Shown here: one piece after another, positions 49,571 to 63,340 of the stretch
How positions within the stretch are numbered: the first letter of the stretch is position 1
Layout of the letters: each line of letters opens with the position of its first letter
Origin: Warburgia ugandensis
Taxonomy: Eukaryota; Streptophyta; Magnoliopsida; Canellales; Canellaceae
DNA: 64,000 nucleotides
Assembly: GCA_035236585.1 (NCBI GenBank)
Contig: CP141139.1
Span: 35,101,217-35,165,216 of the forward strand
Direction: 5' to 3'
Translations under genes and position numbers: made by a program
Notes under the pieces: generated by a model
Databases searched by the model: none
Told to the model about the DNA's origin: nothing
Seen by the model: the letters and a program-made list of their open reading frames with translations, nothing else

Positions 49571-49712
49571 GTCAATAAAGGCAATAGTAAATAGGATATC
49601 TCTAGAGCATAAGTTTCGTATCGCCACATGGAATATAGGGACATTGACAGGTAAGAGTTTGGAGTTAGTAGACGCAATGAAACGTAGGAGAGTCAACATC
49701 GCTTGTATCTAA
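49380..49712 (+). pseudogene. LINE N-terminal repeats and endonuclease start
   Basis: 110 codons that run without interruption from the 69-bp repeats into the endonuclease (ATWNIGTLTGKSLELVD, RRRVNIACI). It ends at a stop exactly where the metal-binding QETKW motif should begin (the Q codon reads TAA). Confidence 0.75.
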
Positions 49713-50603
49713 GAAACGAAGTGGAAAGGGGCTAAAGCTAGAGAAATAGATATGTATAAATTGTAGTATGTAGGAAAGGATAATAACAAAAATAGCATAG
49801 GAATAATAGTAGATAAGGAATTAAAAGATAAAGTTGTGGACGTTAAAAGAATCGATGATGGAATTATAATAATAAAACTTGATCTAAGAGAGTAGATTAT
49901 AAATGTTATAAGTTCATACGCACCATAAGTAGGGTTACAATATATAATCAAGAGATAGTTTTTGGAAGATATGGAAGGAGTCATGCAAGAAATTCCTAAC
50001 ACTTAGGGGATATTTTTAGGAGCAGACTTAAATGGCCATGTAGGAAAAGAAAAGGAAGAATGTGATAGAATACACTGAGGGTATGGTATAGGTCAACGAA
50101 ATGAGATGGGGAGAATATCCTCAATTTTGCTTGTCATATAACCTGGCCATTGTAAATACACTTTTTAAGAAGAGGGATGAACACTTAATAACCTTTAAAA
50201 GTGGACTTCATAAAAGCCAAATATACTTTTTTCTACTTAGGAATAATGAATGATCTATGTGTAAGGATTGTAAGGTGATACCCGGTGAGAGTTTAACCTC
50301 ACAACATAGGTTAATAGTTATGGATATCCATATCAAAAGATGAAAGAAAAGAAATGAACTTAATAGGTACCCAAAAATTAAGTGGTGGAACTTAAAAGGA
50401 GAGAAAATAACCTCATAAATAAGTTGATGGTAGAAGGAAATTGGAACTATGAAACAAAAGTAAATACCATATGGATTAATATTGCGGAGTCCATTAAGAA
50501 AGTGGCAAAAGATGTCTTAGGAGTATTTAAAGGTAAAAGGCAATTGGTAAAGGAAACATGGTGGTGGAGTGAAACATTGCAAAAAGTTATTAAAGAAAAA
50601 TAG

Positions 50604-51101
50604 ATGTGTTTTAAAGCATGGCAAAAGACTAGAAATAATAAAAACTATGAACAATATAAGAATGCTAAAAAGGTTGCTAAGAGAATAGTAAGTGAGGCTA
50701 AACTTAAAGCATATGATGAGCTCTATAATAGACTAAGAACAAGAGAAGGTGAGAAAGATGTGTTTAAACTTGCAAAAGTAAGAGAACAGAAGGGTAAGGA
50801 CTTAGATCATGTTAAATGCATTAGAAGCAATGATCAAAAGGTATTAGTCAAAGATGATGAGATCAAACAAAGGTGGGAAACATACTTTCAAAAATTGCTA
50901 AATGACAATGGCTCTGAAAATATAGGGATTGAAAATACTATAAATTTAAATAAAATTGGATATTATAGATATGAACATAGGATTAGAATACCTGAAGTGA
51001 ATGAGGCCTTGAAAAAGGTGAAATCAGGAAAGGCCATGGGGCCTAATGGTATACTAATAGAGGTTTGGAAGCATATGGGAGATATTGGGGTAGTTTGGTA
51101 G
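50604..51101 (+). pseudogene. LINE linker to reverse transcriptase
   Basis: 165 codons matching 20351-20842 of the intron 7 LINE and extending to WKHMGDIGVVW. It is separated from the preceding 50382-50603 piece by a single in-frame stop. Confidence 0.75.
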
Positions 51102-51401
51102 ACCAAGTTGTTTAACAAGATTATAAAATTAAAGAAACTACCTGATGAGTGGAGGAAAAGCTCTATTGTGCCAATTTATAAGAATAAAGGAGACATACAG
51201 AGCTGCACTAATTATCGAGGGATCAAACTTATGAGCCACACTATGAAACTTTTTGAAAGAGTGATTGAGAAGAGGCTATGACATGAAACAAGTGTATCGG
51301 AGAATCAATTTGGTTTCATGCCTGGGAGGTCTACCATTGAAGCTATTTTCTTACTAAGATAATTAGTAAAGAAATATAGAGAGAGGAGGAAAGACCTCCA
51401 C

Positions 51402-51758
51402 ATGGTCTTTATCGACTTAGAGAAAGCTTATGATAGAGTCCATAGAGAGTTAATATGGACGGTGTTACACGATAAAGGAGTTTCGCAGGGGTATATAGAC
51501 ATAATTAAAGATATGTATGAGGGAGCGGTAACAAATGTTAAGACCACTAGTGGTGAGACTAGTGATTTTCTTGTCACTGTAGAATTGCACCAAGGATTGG
51601 CATTGAGCCCATACCTTTTCACATTGGTTTTGGATGAGTTAACAAAACATCTGCACAAGGAGATTTCTTGGTGCATGCTATTTGCAGATGATATAGTCTT
51701 ACTTGATGAGACAAGGGAGGGTGTAAACACAAAGCTAGAGTTATGGAGAAAGCATTAG
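51402..51758 (+). pseudogene. LINE reverse transcriptase palm fragment
   Basis: 118 codons with MVFIDLEKAYDRV, VELHQGLALSPYLFTL and MLFADDIVLLDETREG; both catalytic motifs are intact. A frame change follows near 51.75 kb. Confidence 0.8.
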
Positions 51759-52505
51759 AATCTAAAGGATTTAAAATTAGCCGAACTAAGATAGAATATA
51801 TGAAATGCAATTTTAACAAGGAGAGGAGTAGGAGTGGAACACCAGTTAAGATTGATAACCAAGAAGTCTCCGTAAAAGACCACTTTCGGTACTTGGGATC
51901 AATGATTCATGAGAGTGGAGAGATTGAGAAGGAGGTTACCCAGAGAATCCAAGCGGGTTGGAACAAATGGAAATGTGCATCTGGAGTTTAGTGTGATCGG
52001 CGGGTGCCACTAAAACTTTATAGGATGGCCATAAGGCCAATCATGCTCTATGGATTAGAGTGTTGGGCAGTTAAGAAACATCATGCTCATAGGATGAGTG
52101 TCGTAGAAATGAGGATATTGAGATGAATGAGTGGTAAGACAAGAAAAGATAGAATTAAAATGAAAATATTAGAGGAAATTTAGGGGTAGCACCAATAGGT
52201 AATAAGATGAAGGAGATTAGACTTAGATGGTTTGGACATGTTCAAAGGAGACCAACAATGACACCGGTTAGAAGGAGTGAGGCAACACAAGTAGAAGGTT
52301 CTAAAAGGGCAAGGGGAAGGCCCAAAAGAATGTGGATAGAAGTGGTGAGAAAAGATTTAAAAACTTTGGGACTAAATAAAGCCATGGTACTTAATAGAGA
52401 GGAATGAAGGAATAAGATTCATTTGGCCGACCCCTAATTGGGATAAGGTCTTGATGATGATGATGATAATGATGATGATGATGATGATGATGAAATTAGA
52501 CATCA

Positions 52506-53741
52506 TAAGCTTTCTATAGCTTCTTTCCGCTCATGATTTGGAGCTCAGATGATTTCGAAATTCAAGTTTAAAGTTCATAGTTGTTTTAACGGTCCAAATT
52601 TGATATGGCCATTAGAACAGGACAAAACAGGCTGAACATGTAGAACCAATCGTCCCACCCTATTGTATCGGTGACCACCAATGAAAACGGGGTGGTGACC
52701 TGTAAATGGTGAGACGATCCAAATAGGACCATCAAATCACCATCCATCTTTTCTCCTTCAAATTGGGCCATCATATCTCCATAAAATTGGCTATTATTTT
52801 ATACTTATGGATTTAGAACCTTCTAAATCTATTGGGAGGATCAGCTTTTTTATTTGAGCCATCCATGATGCATATCTGGAGTGTTTTTCACTAGAATTTG
52901 ATTTTTTGAAACATTAATAGAAAATCAAATTTAGTGAAATTAAAAATATATAAATTGAATATTGGATTATATCCTCCTACGTGATTTTCTCAAAATTGAC
53001 TAATTGATGCCAAAATAAATAAATCCTCACTGTATGCCATAACACAAAATAAATCTTGATTTGTCTTTTTTCGTTTATTGAATTGTTGGATATTGAAATT
53101 AATTTGGGGATTTTGTAGATCAGGGAATTTAAAACAATATGGACAGTAGGATTTGTGAAATTTGATCTGGAACGGAGTGAACTTAGGGCTCTTGGTACTA
53201 TTCTAGAGAGAGGAGAGAGAAAGAGGGAAAAGGAGAGAGATTGGGGGAGATAGGGGAGGAGTTTTACTTTGATTTTCCAAGAAAGTCTAGGGGATTTCAT
53301 GATGAAGTTGTAAAAAAAAATTTTGAAATTTTCAAAATTATTTATAGGCAAGTTTTTAATTTTAAATTATTTTTTATTATTATAAAAATTCCCTTCTTTC
53401 TTTTTATTATTTTATTGAGTGGAGTTTCCACCTCCACCTTTTTCTCCATTACAATTTGATAGTTCATTGCTCAATTATTGTTGCTTCCAGAACATTGGCC
53501 TACTTTGTGGGCGCCACTTTCATGTGAAAAGACCGTTTTGCCCTTTTATTCATAAAATGGAGAAAATTAGATATTATTTATCCAAACTCGGATTTTAGTA
53601 TACTCAATAGTGTCAAAATCAATTTTTATCAATTTTTTTAGTACCTTCTAGTTTTTTTAGTACATTCCATGTAACATTACTTATATTTTAAGAAAATAAA
53701 TATATAATATAATATAATAACATAAACATATATTAAGGTAA

Positions 53742-53743
<2 letters not shown>
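52506..53743 (+). other. AT-rich non-coding DNA
   Basis: Continues the block interrupted by the LINE at 49054-52490. No gene seen; open frames are short and AT-driven. Confidence 0.4.

Positions 53744-53778
<35 letters not shown>
53744..53778. repeat. (GA)n microsatellite
   Basis: About 17 AG units, followed by GTGCTCAAAACGCACTC, which can form a small hairpin. Confidence 0.93.
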
Positions 53779-53780
<2 letters not shown>

Positions 53781-54281
53781 CTCAAAACGCACTCTCCTCC
53801 CTCTCAAATTCTCTCTGCTTCACGTGGACAGTCAAGCACCGTGGAGATGGATTTCTCCACCCTTGAACGGCCAGGAACGAGGTAGGATCACTCCACCCTT
53901 CCCTTTTGAGTTAAATTTCAAGGTTTATTCACTTGTAAAAGGCGAAAAAACGGCATGAACATGTAGTGTTTACAAAAAATTCGTGCTTAATGTTTTCACT
54001 AAAAAAAAATTAGATGAGATGGTGTCAGATTTAGATCTAGACCGTTCATATTGAGTATGATGAGGAGAGAAAAGGACCCACGAAATTTCGTGATGATCGG
54101 ATGGCTAGGGACGCTGAAAAATCCAAAAAACAATAGTATGGGAGTTTTTGAAAACGAGACAAAAATCATGAAAAAATGATAGATTTAGGAGGGATTTGTG
54201 AAAATGGAAGGTGGAAATGAAATGTACGTGAAAAATCGGACTCAGATGTGTAAAAATCACAAAAAAGGAGCACTTGGGGTA
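53779..54281 (+). other. Non-coding, LTR-leader-like
   Basis: No coding signal. It links the (GA)n tract to the GC-rich island. Confidence 0.35.
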
Positions 54282-54583
54282 GCTAACGATGGCGAACTAG
54301 TCCGGTCGTCGTCTCCAGCAATGGTGACTGGAACGGGAGGAAACACACAGACGAGGGAGCACCACATGGCGCAACGAGGGTGTGCCATGTGCAGGGCATG
54401 TGGTGCGACTCGTGCGCGCCACGCGATGAGGCTGGAATGCGCCACGCACGCTGTTTCTGCCCCCACCGCAGAGCGCGTCCATAGACGTGCACGCCACCCG
54501 CTTGGGTTCTTGATGCGCCTGCCACGCACAATGTGCGCGCATGCAGACGGCATGCGTCACACGTGCGGCAAGCCCATTTTCTA
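54282..54583. other. GC-rich island in AT-rich DNA
   Basis: About 300 bp dense in GCGCGCC, CACGC and TGCGCGC words with many CpG sites. Overlapping open frames on both strands arise from the composition. It could be a promoter-type segment of a long LTR or a remnant of foreign DNA. It is not called as coding. Confidence 0.6.
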
Positions 54584-55180
54584 GATTTTGGTCTTTTTTG
54601 ACCCTTTATTCTTTTAAAACGTGATTTTAAGAGCTACAAAGGTCCAAATCACGATCCAAAAGAGGCATTGTGATCGTCTCAACAAGGCGGACCTAGATTT
54701 AAGACAAAAATTAGTTTGGAGTAACTTTTTAATAGCAAAACTACTAAATGCCATTAGATGATTCAGATCGAGCTGATCAATAGATGATCAGGCTTTAAAT
54801 TTTGGTTATATGCATTAATCATGACATGATTGATGGCATGACAAGTACATCAGGGCATACACCTTAATATCATTTACATGTTTGTTGGGATAGTGCAATA
54901 CCAAGGTAGGTGATTTCATTCACAATTTTTCCATGATTCTTAAAGGATGATTTGGTGATTTGAGTTTTTGAGGCATGTGGGTTATGCCTTACCATATGCA
55001 TGAGATTGATTTCAGCATGTAGCTTCTCATGTGTGTGCTATCTTTCTTGTGGTTATTGCATGCACTGTTTTTGATATATTTCGTGATATTCACTTGATTA
55101 TGGTCTTCTTGACATGTGGGAGTCGCTCTGACTTGATATTTGAGACTATTGATCCTATGATAGGATGCGATTTTTCACCC
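54584..55180 (+). other. Non-coding, no element recognised
   Basis: AT-rich DNA leading to the tandem repeat at 55181; no supported gene. Confidence 0.4.
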
Positions 55181-55372
55181 TGTGAGTGCTTGAGTGCCCG
55201 TGAGGGTGAAAGGGTGAAAGCGGGTGTGCAATGCTACTTTTCATGAGTGCCTGAGTGCCTGTGAGGGTGAAAGGGTGAAAGCGAAAGTGGTACGCGTCGT
55301 TCCTGTGAGTGCTTGAGTGCTATGATGGTGCAAGGGTGAAAGCGGATGGTACAGAGAGCTTACCCTACATTG
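55181..55372. repeat. Tandem repeat, three units of 61-69 bp
   Basis: Units near 55181, 55243 and 55304 each carry GTGAGTGC(T/C)TGAGTGC, then GAGGGTGAAAGGGTGAAAGC or a close variant. Confidence 0.88.
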
Positions 55373-56205
55373 CCGTGAGTGTATGTGAGACACTCATAGG
55401 GCTTGACTGTGTATGATGTTTGATACTTTTGACATGCATTCATGTGTTTCTGGATTTCCTTGGATTGTGCATGTCCTGATATCATGGTTGATGATATCTT
55501 CTTTATTTCATGAACTTGGTATGTCCTTCATCGTGTGATTTAAGGCTTTATATATATTGTTGATCATCTTTCGATCTTTATGCCTTGCGCCATGTGCGTT
55601 GTTTTTATTGAGTTACTTTGAATGTATATCACCTGCACAAGCATGGCTTGCTGAGGCATTGCTTTGTTTAGCAATGCCTCAGAATCAGAGCGTGACAGTC
55701 AGAAAGGGAAGAGGGTGGACTAGAGTGGAGTCAAACAGGAGCTTGAGGATAGATACTATCAGATACAGAGACAGAGTGGTGTACTTTTGTTGGACTGGTA
55801 TTGGCTTTTTGGCATTCTCCTTAGTCATTGTATATATTGATAGATTAGACCCATATCACTGTATAGTAGTTATATGTTTATACATGGATGATGTGGTGAT
55901 CTTGGATAGACCTTGGAGCTTTGGAACTTTCATTATTACGTATCTTTGCAGCTGCAAAAATGTCACCGTGGTTTTAATTTGTGAGCATGCTCAAAATGTT
56001 TATTTTTGGTTCTGTTCTTCAGTGGGGTTTTGAGGTGAAATGACCCTCGAGGTTTTCTGAAATGGTATTTTCTTGATGCTGTGAAAAGTTTTAAATCATG
56101 AGTTTTAAGTTCTGGGATCCCATCTATTTTCTATAAATATATTATTATTATTATTTGAGTATAAATATGGGAAAACAGTTGCTAAAACTTGAGGTGTCAC
56201 ATTCC
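55373..56205 (+). other. LTR-like non-coding block
   Basis: Has CTTGCTGAGGCATTGC...GCAATGCCTCAG, a stem-forming stretch at about 55648-55682, and ends GAGGTGTCACA. A 158-codon open frame at 55557-56033 has no recognisable domain. Possibly the 3' part of a long gypsy LTR; the partner was not found. Confidence 0.4.
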
Positions 56206-57420
56206 AAATATTCCAATTTTAAATCTTGGTTATTGGTGAAAATGATCGTTTTACCCTTTTATGCAGAAAATTGAGATTTTTCATTCTAACTCAAAATTTA
56301 ACAAAATTAGTGTCATTTGATTTAATTTTTCATGTACATTCTTAATTTCTAAGTTTCCACTCATGATTTAATATTTATGAAAAGATATTTGCTTTTAACC
56401 TAATATTCCAGCCCGAGTCTTTTGAAATTTTAAACTTTCATTGATTTTCTCAAATCAATTTACAAAAATTGGGGTTTTAACACCCAGATCCTCCACCACA
56501 CCTTCTAGCGTCTCCTCTCTTTCCTCCAGCATTGGTCTTTTCCATCACTGGATGGCTTGAAAGAGGAAACCTAACAAGAGTTTCCTCTTTTCCTCTCTTC
56601 TCCTCCCCACTATCCTCTTCCTCTCTCCCATCTCCATCTCCATCTCCATCTCCACCTCCGACTTCCTCTTCCTTCTTTGTCAAGTTTCCTTTCTGATTTT
56701 TTGTTTAAAACAGAAAACTAGATAAATTCTAGTTTTACCCATTACACTTGATTTTAATTCCATTTCAATCCTTTTCTTTAATTTCCTCCTATTCTAGTTT
56801 TAATTTATCTTCATTCAACTTATTCAAGAATTGCCCAATCCGAGCCAGATCAATTAAAGCTTAACATAATCAATAGGTTAGCCTTAAACAACAAAAAACT
56901 CTCAATTTGTCCTCTATTTCTTCTCTGATTTTTAATTCACTTTTGTATTTCATTCTTAGGACATCCTTGAACCTAAATAATGTCTCTGATCTTTAATTTG
57001 AAATCCATAACGTTATCTAGACAATCCAAATTCTAAAATCACCATTTACTCTACATCTTTACAATTTTGAAGAATCTGACAAATCCAATATGCAGATCTT
57101 TAATCAAGAACATGTTGAAGATGTTTGTGAAGGTTGATCAACTCCAAAAATATCATATTTGAAGAAATCGACAGTGATTACGCTAGGGAAGTAGATTTTT
57201 CATGTTATTTTCTTTATTTTCTTTCTTTTTGAACTAAAAATTCTGTAACTTTTGGTAATTACATAGATTTGAATCTTTATTCCATTTTCAATAATTTTTT
57301 GTTATTTATTTCTAATTTTTTGTAATTAAATTTCATTTAAACTCCCACTTTTTAAAGCGAGTTTATGAGGGATCAACCCATACTTGTACACACTACACTA
57401 TAATAGACATGATCCAGCCT
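56206..57420 (+). other. AT-rich DNA with a pyrimidine-rich patch
   Basis: A CCATCTCCATCTCC repeat near 56.63 kb lies in a T/C-rich stretch. No gene seen. Confidence 0.4.
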
Positions 57421-57606
57421 AGGGGGAAGTTGAGATGAAATGGACCACATCACTGTTGGTGGTGCTTGAGCTGGGATGAGATGAAATACATCTCATTGGT
57501 AGTGATGCTTGAGGTAAGTTGAGATGAAAATCATCTCATCTTAGCTCATAATTATGTTAAATCATCTCAAGATAGATCTCATATAATCTCATCTTAAGAA
57601 CCCCTA
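57421..57606. mobile_element. Possible MITE (186 bp)
   Basis: Imperfect terminal inverted repeats (AGGGGGAAGTTGAGATGA against TAGGGGTTCTTAAGATGAGA read from the right end) and internal palindromes such as GAGATGAAAATCATCTC. No clear target duplication, so the superfamily is not assigned. Confidence 0.45.
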
Positions 57607-58529
57607 AGAAAGCACAACTAGTTGTAACAAAAGAAAATGGCAAAAGAGATGTAAGGCACAAGATACACAATATATCTGCAGCTCAGTATTTCTGCTTTTC
57701 TTTTGACAACAATAATGAAATATGGATGATGAGAAAGTTCAACAATGCAATTGGAAGAATTTTCAATGTAGTAGGACACCATGAAAGAAAAATACAGGAG
57801 GTAGCGAAATGGTGACAAGAAGATTTGCATGCAAAACTAGGAAACTAAAAACATAATCACAGCACACAACTCTTGAGACAACAAACAAGTAGAGGTTCCC
57901 TACAAGATCACTATGCCTGCTACCCAGGCAACAAATTATCCATCTTAGGATATCTTGAGGCACCTTCCCTCTACCTAGTGAGAACCCCAACCAACAAGGA
58001 TAGAAATGACTCATAGGCGATGTAATGCTTAACCCATTCAATAAGAAAAATGAGGTGGTGTCAGAAATGGCATATGGCTAACTGGACTACAGATAATATT
58101 TTACATTGATCACTCATAAGTAAGAGTAATGTCTTGCTGATAAATTGGAAAATACATGTAGATGATAACATTTCTATAATAGCAAGGACACCAATTAAAG
58201 CATTAACAAGAAAATCAAGTGGAAATGTTTGTGCAAATTATATATGAATGTTGTGCAAATTACTTATTTTGAACAGATGTATCACTTCATCCTCATATCT
58301 AGACCACAAGTAATATACTCATTTGTACATTCGGGTCGCCGCTTTCTCCTTTGGCCGAAAAATAGATTTAGGAGAGTGTGTGAGTGATTGCTTGATGCTC
58401 ATCAAATCCCAACATGAACTCGTTACAAGGGAATTATCAGACTATTGGTAATGAAATGTGGAAATGGAAACACATTCAGTAAGTACCATAGGAATTCGCA
58501 ACAAGTAAAGCACATAAACAAGAGAAGTA
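57607..58529 (+). other. Intergenic DNA, no supported gene
   Basis: Contains open frames of 70 and 92 codons on the minus strand (57618-57830, 57763-58041) without recognisable domains. Confidence 0.4.
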
Positions 58530-58910
58530 GATCTTGCATCTGATTCCTAATCATCTTCTTCCCTCTTTTGTCGGTTCATCTGATGCAAAAGCAAGAGTTT
58601 ATTAGACTCCTGAGGCCCATCATACCAAACAAAAGAAACAAGTAGATGATTAAGAGCAGGGAATTTGCCACAAGATCTATGAGAACGAGTAGCAGCTAGA
58701 CAATGGAAGCATTGGAGGGTCCTCCCTCTGTTAAATAATTTCCTTCTCCTCCAATAAAATGTAAACAAGAGGGATGCTGACAAAAGTATAGCTCATACTT
58801 GCACGTCCTACTATCCAAGTCATTTATCCTTACCTTTACTTATTAAAAGGAGTTATACTTCCCATATCCATCATCAAACGATCATAACCCTTCATCATAT
58901 TTCATGGTCT
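58530..58910 (-). repeat. Unclassified dispersed repeat, copy c
   Basis: Longest copy of the family at 35990 and 37985. On the minus strand it holds a 78-codon open frame (58547-58783) with FYWRRRKLFNRGR and LQCFHCLA. Copy b shows the related RRRRKLLDRGRGLQCFHYLA in a disrupted frame. This hints at a once-coding unit, but no family is recognised. Confidence 0.55.
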
Positions 58911-60502
<1,592 letters not shown>

Positions 60503-62025
60503 GCCAATCGACCCTAGCCATAACCTAGCAAGCAGAATCATGGCCAGTCGAACCTAGCCATAACCTAGCCAGCCCAGCCCTGCTTGCCATACCCAGCCAG
60601 CCCTGCCCAGACCTTCCATGCACAATCCAGCACAGACCTGCCATTCCAGCCTAGAACAGTAAATCCCCACCAAGAGTACCAGACCAGCCCAATTAAGCCA
60701 ACCAGCCCGGCCTACCATGCCGTACTTTGCCCAGCCCTGTTAAGGCCATCAGCCCAGAAGTGCAACTCACTGCCTCACCCAGCCCAGTCAAGCCCACCGG
60801 TAAATCATTACAGCCCAACCCAGCCTACTTAAATCCAGTCTCCGCCGCACCATACCCAGCCCAACCCAGACCTTCCCAATCCAGCCGCAGACCAGACCTG
60901 CCATGCCTAGCCCTACCTGCCATATCCCGCCCATCCCAGCCGTTCTCCCTGCCATACCCCGCCATCTCACCGGGGCTCAATCCAGCCTATACATTCCACA
61001 CCCAGCCCAGACTCTCACTCCTGCCAGGACCTGCCATGCCCAACCAAACACAGACCTGCCATTCAAGTGCAACCCAGTAAACCCACCAGCCCAGCTCTGC
61101 CGTACCGTGTCTTTTGCAGCCCTGTTAAGCCCACCAGCCACTCCCAGCCAACTTCTGCCCACCCCAAGAGTCAAGCCTACCAGCCTAGGACAGCCATGCC
61201 CAGTGCAGCCTAGCGCTGCCGTACCCACCCAGCTCAGCTTGTTATGCCCTGCCTGACCCAGCCCATGCCCACCAGTTAAGACAACCAGCCTAAACGTGCC
61301 CAATCCAGCCTAGCCATAACCCAGCCAGTCCAGCCCTGCTTGCCAAACCCAGCACAGTCGAGCCCAGACCTTCCGTGCACAATCCAACCCAGACCTGGCA
61401 TACCCAGTCAATCCCAATCCAGACTGCCATTCCTGCCCAGCTCGACCCAGGCCTGCCATTCCAGCCCAGACCAGTAAACCCCCACCAACTCATGCCTGCC
61501 CTGCCCAGCCCAGTCTAGTAAACTATGAGGAAGGCCATGGCCACAATTTGAGAAGGGATCATCCAATCAAGACAGACTTGTGGCGAACTGAGACATTAAC
61601 GGATACGATTGTGCCAAAGTAGGCCTACAAATTTTCCTTGACGTGACTGATATAGTACTTCTACACCAGTATCTCCCAGATGACTTGCAAGCTGATGAAA
61701 AGTCTACGTTCAAGACAACCAGATGAACTGCCCAGATCAGTCCTTTGTTACCCCGTTTGATCTTTTCCTTTCCCGTATAAATGACGAGGACTTCTCCATG
61801 AAAAGATGAATGCTAGACTCTGTAAAGGTGGCCCCACTTGAAAAAGGGAACAGATCCTACTCCTTTCTGAACAACATGAAAAAGGGCAAGAGCTCGCAAT
61901 GCTGCCATCATCTCCGGTGCGCCCAGAAACACCCATGGAGAACGCCCAAACAATTGCAAGCTCCTAACCACATAAGTGGGGTACTAAATGATATTTTGGC
62001 CATGCCTTTTCTTGGATGGGCATGA

Positions 62026-63340
62026 ATTTTGATATACCGCCAAAATAAGGTATGAAAAACAATATGAACGGTTCAGATCATCCAAACTGAAATTTATATG
62101 AACGCGTCTAATCCGATGTCATTTTAATAGAGAATGCTAATTTGGGCAATCTGAACTGTTTATCTTATTCTGTCTGTCACATTTTTGAGCTGGGTTAGGC
62201 TGGGCTTGTTTTAGTTTGGACTAGATTACTCTGGGTTGGGCTGCCAGGTAAAATTCAAACTCCATTCTTGCAATCCGGGCGAATCCAGTCCTGTTAGACA
62301 AGCCCAGCGTAATACAGCCCGGCCAAGCCCAATACAGCTAACAAACCCAGCCCAGCCTCAATTGGGTCAGCTAAATGCAGCCCAGTACAGAACAACCCAG
62401 TTTAGCATGAGAGAACCCCGCCCAGCCTAACTTAGGCCAGCTAAATCCAGCCCACCACAACATAACCCAGTTTTGCATGTTGTAGCCCAGCATAGCCGAG
62501 CCAAGACTCCACTCAGATTAATCAATGCAGCCGTTCCAGCCCAGCCCAGTTATCTAAACAAATGCACTTGCGTTCCAGCCCAGCCCAGTTATCTAAACAA
62601 ATGTACTTGCATTCCAGCCCAGCCCAGTTATCTAAACACATGTACTTGTGTTCCAGCCCAGTCTAGTCCCAGCCTAGAGTAACCCAGTCCTGCAGAGACC
62701 GCTGGACACAGCCCTATTCTGGCCCAGCCAAAGCGATGCTTTACCCCTATCTGAAGTCCAGGAACTTTGCCAATCTCAGCTTAGCACAGCCCAACCCTTC
62801 CCACTCCAGATCTGCTGAGACCATCCTAAACGAGCCTAGCTGCTCCGATTAATCTAACCCATTCTTTCACAGCCCAGCCCAGCCTAAGTAACCAAGTCAG
62901 TGGATCCTTGCCCAGTTGACCCCAGATCAGGGTAGCTCACCCCGGCCATCCTAATTGTAGTCTAGCCCAACCCATCCAATCCCCAGCCAGGCACAGTCCA
63001 GCCCGTCCCGGCTGAGTAGCCTAGCCCACCTAAAACTGTATCTAATATTTAGAAGCCTCTGGTGGACATGAATTTTGATAAACGTCTAAAATAGGGTGAA
63101 AAAACAACATAAATGATTTATATCGGCCAAAACTGAAATTTATATGAATGCGTCTAATCCAATATCATTTTTACTAGAAAACGGTGTCGGATTAGATACA
63201 TCCAAAAAAATATCCCAATTTGAGCGACACTGGGCTGGGCTCTGTCGGTCTTGGTTAAGCTTAGGCGGCCTGGCCTGTGAAGGGCTCATAGAATGCGGTT
63301 ATGCCCAGTTTTGGTGGGATGAGCTGCGATCTGCAGGAGT
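62026..63340. repeat. Two copies of a roughly 1.04-kb higher-order unit
   Basis: The stretch around 62026-62255 recurs at about 63068-63360: TGAATTTTGATA, AAACTGAAATTTATATGAA, GCGTCTAATCC and GGGCTGCCA(G/T)GTAAAATTCA appear in the same order, offset by about 1036 bases near AAACTGAAATTTATATG. Each copy then returns to CCCAGC-rich DNA. Confidence 0.8.
62533..62661. repeat. 39-bp tandem repeat, 3.3 units
   Basis: Units at 62533, 62572 and 62611 read (G/A)TTCCAGCCCAGCCCAGTT then ATCTAAACA(A/C)ATG(C/T)ACTTG, differing at only a few sites, then a partial fourth. Far more alike than the rest of the array, so likely a recent expansion. Confidence 0.92.

Larger units (their letters stand above)
49054..52490 (+). 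mobile_element. Full-length RTE-clade LINE (3.4 kb)
   Basis: Flanked by a perfect 15-bp target duplication TGAAATTAGACATCA (49039-49053, 52491-52505). It has a 5' leader with a hairpin, a 69-bp repeat array, then endonuclease, linker and reverse transcriptase on the + strand and a (GAT)n tail with one GATAAT interruption. Coding pieces 49380-49712, 50382-50603, 50604-51101 and 51402-51758 share one frame, broken by several stops. Frame changes follow at about 51.75 kb and after 52.0 kb. The same family as the LINE in intron 7 but more decayed. Confidence 0.92.

Noticed and set aside
54198-54584. Overlapping open frames in the GC-rich island
   Set aside because: Four overlapping frames on two strands without domain resemblance; stops are rare simply because the segment is GC-rich.
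55557-56033. 158-codon open frame as a gene
   Set aside because: No domain, AT-rich setting and overlap with a stem-forming LTR-like stretch; it could be chance.
62533-62661. CRISPR-like direct repeats
   Set aside because: The 39-bp units are directly adjacent with no spacers, and the context is a plant nuclear repeat.
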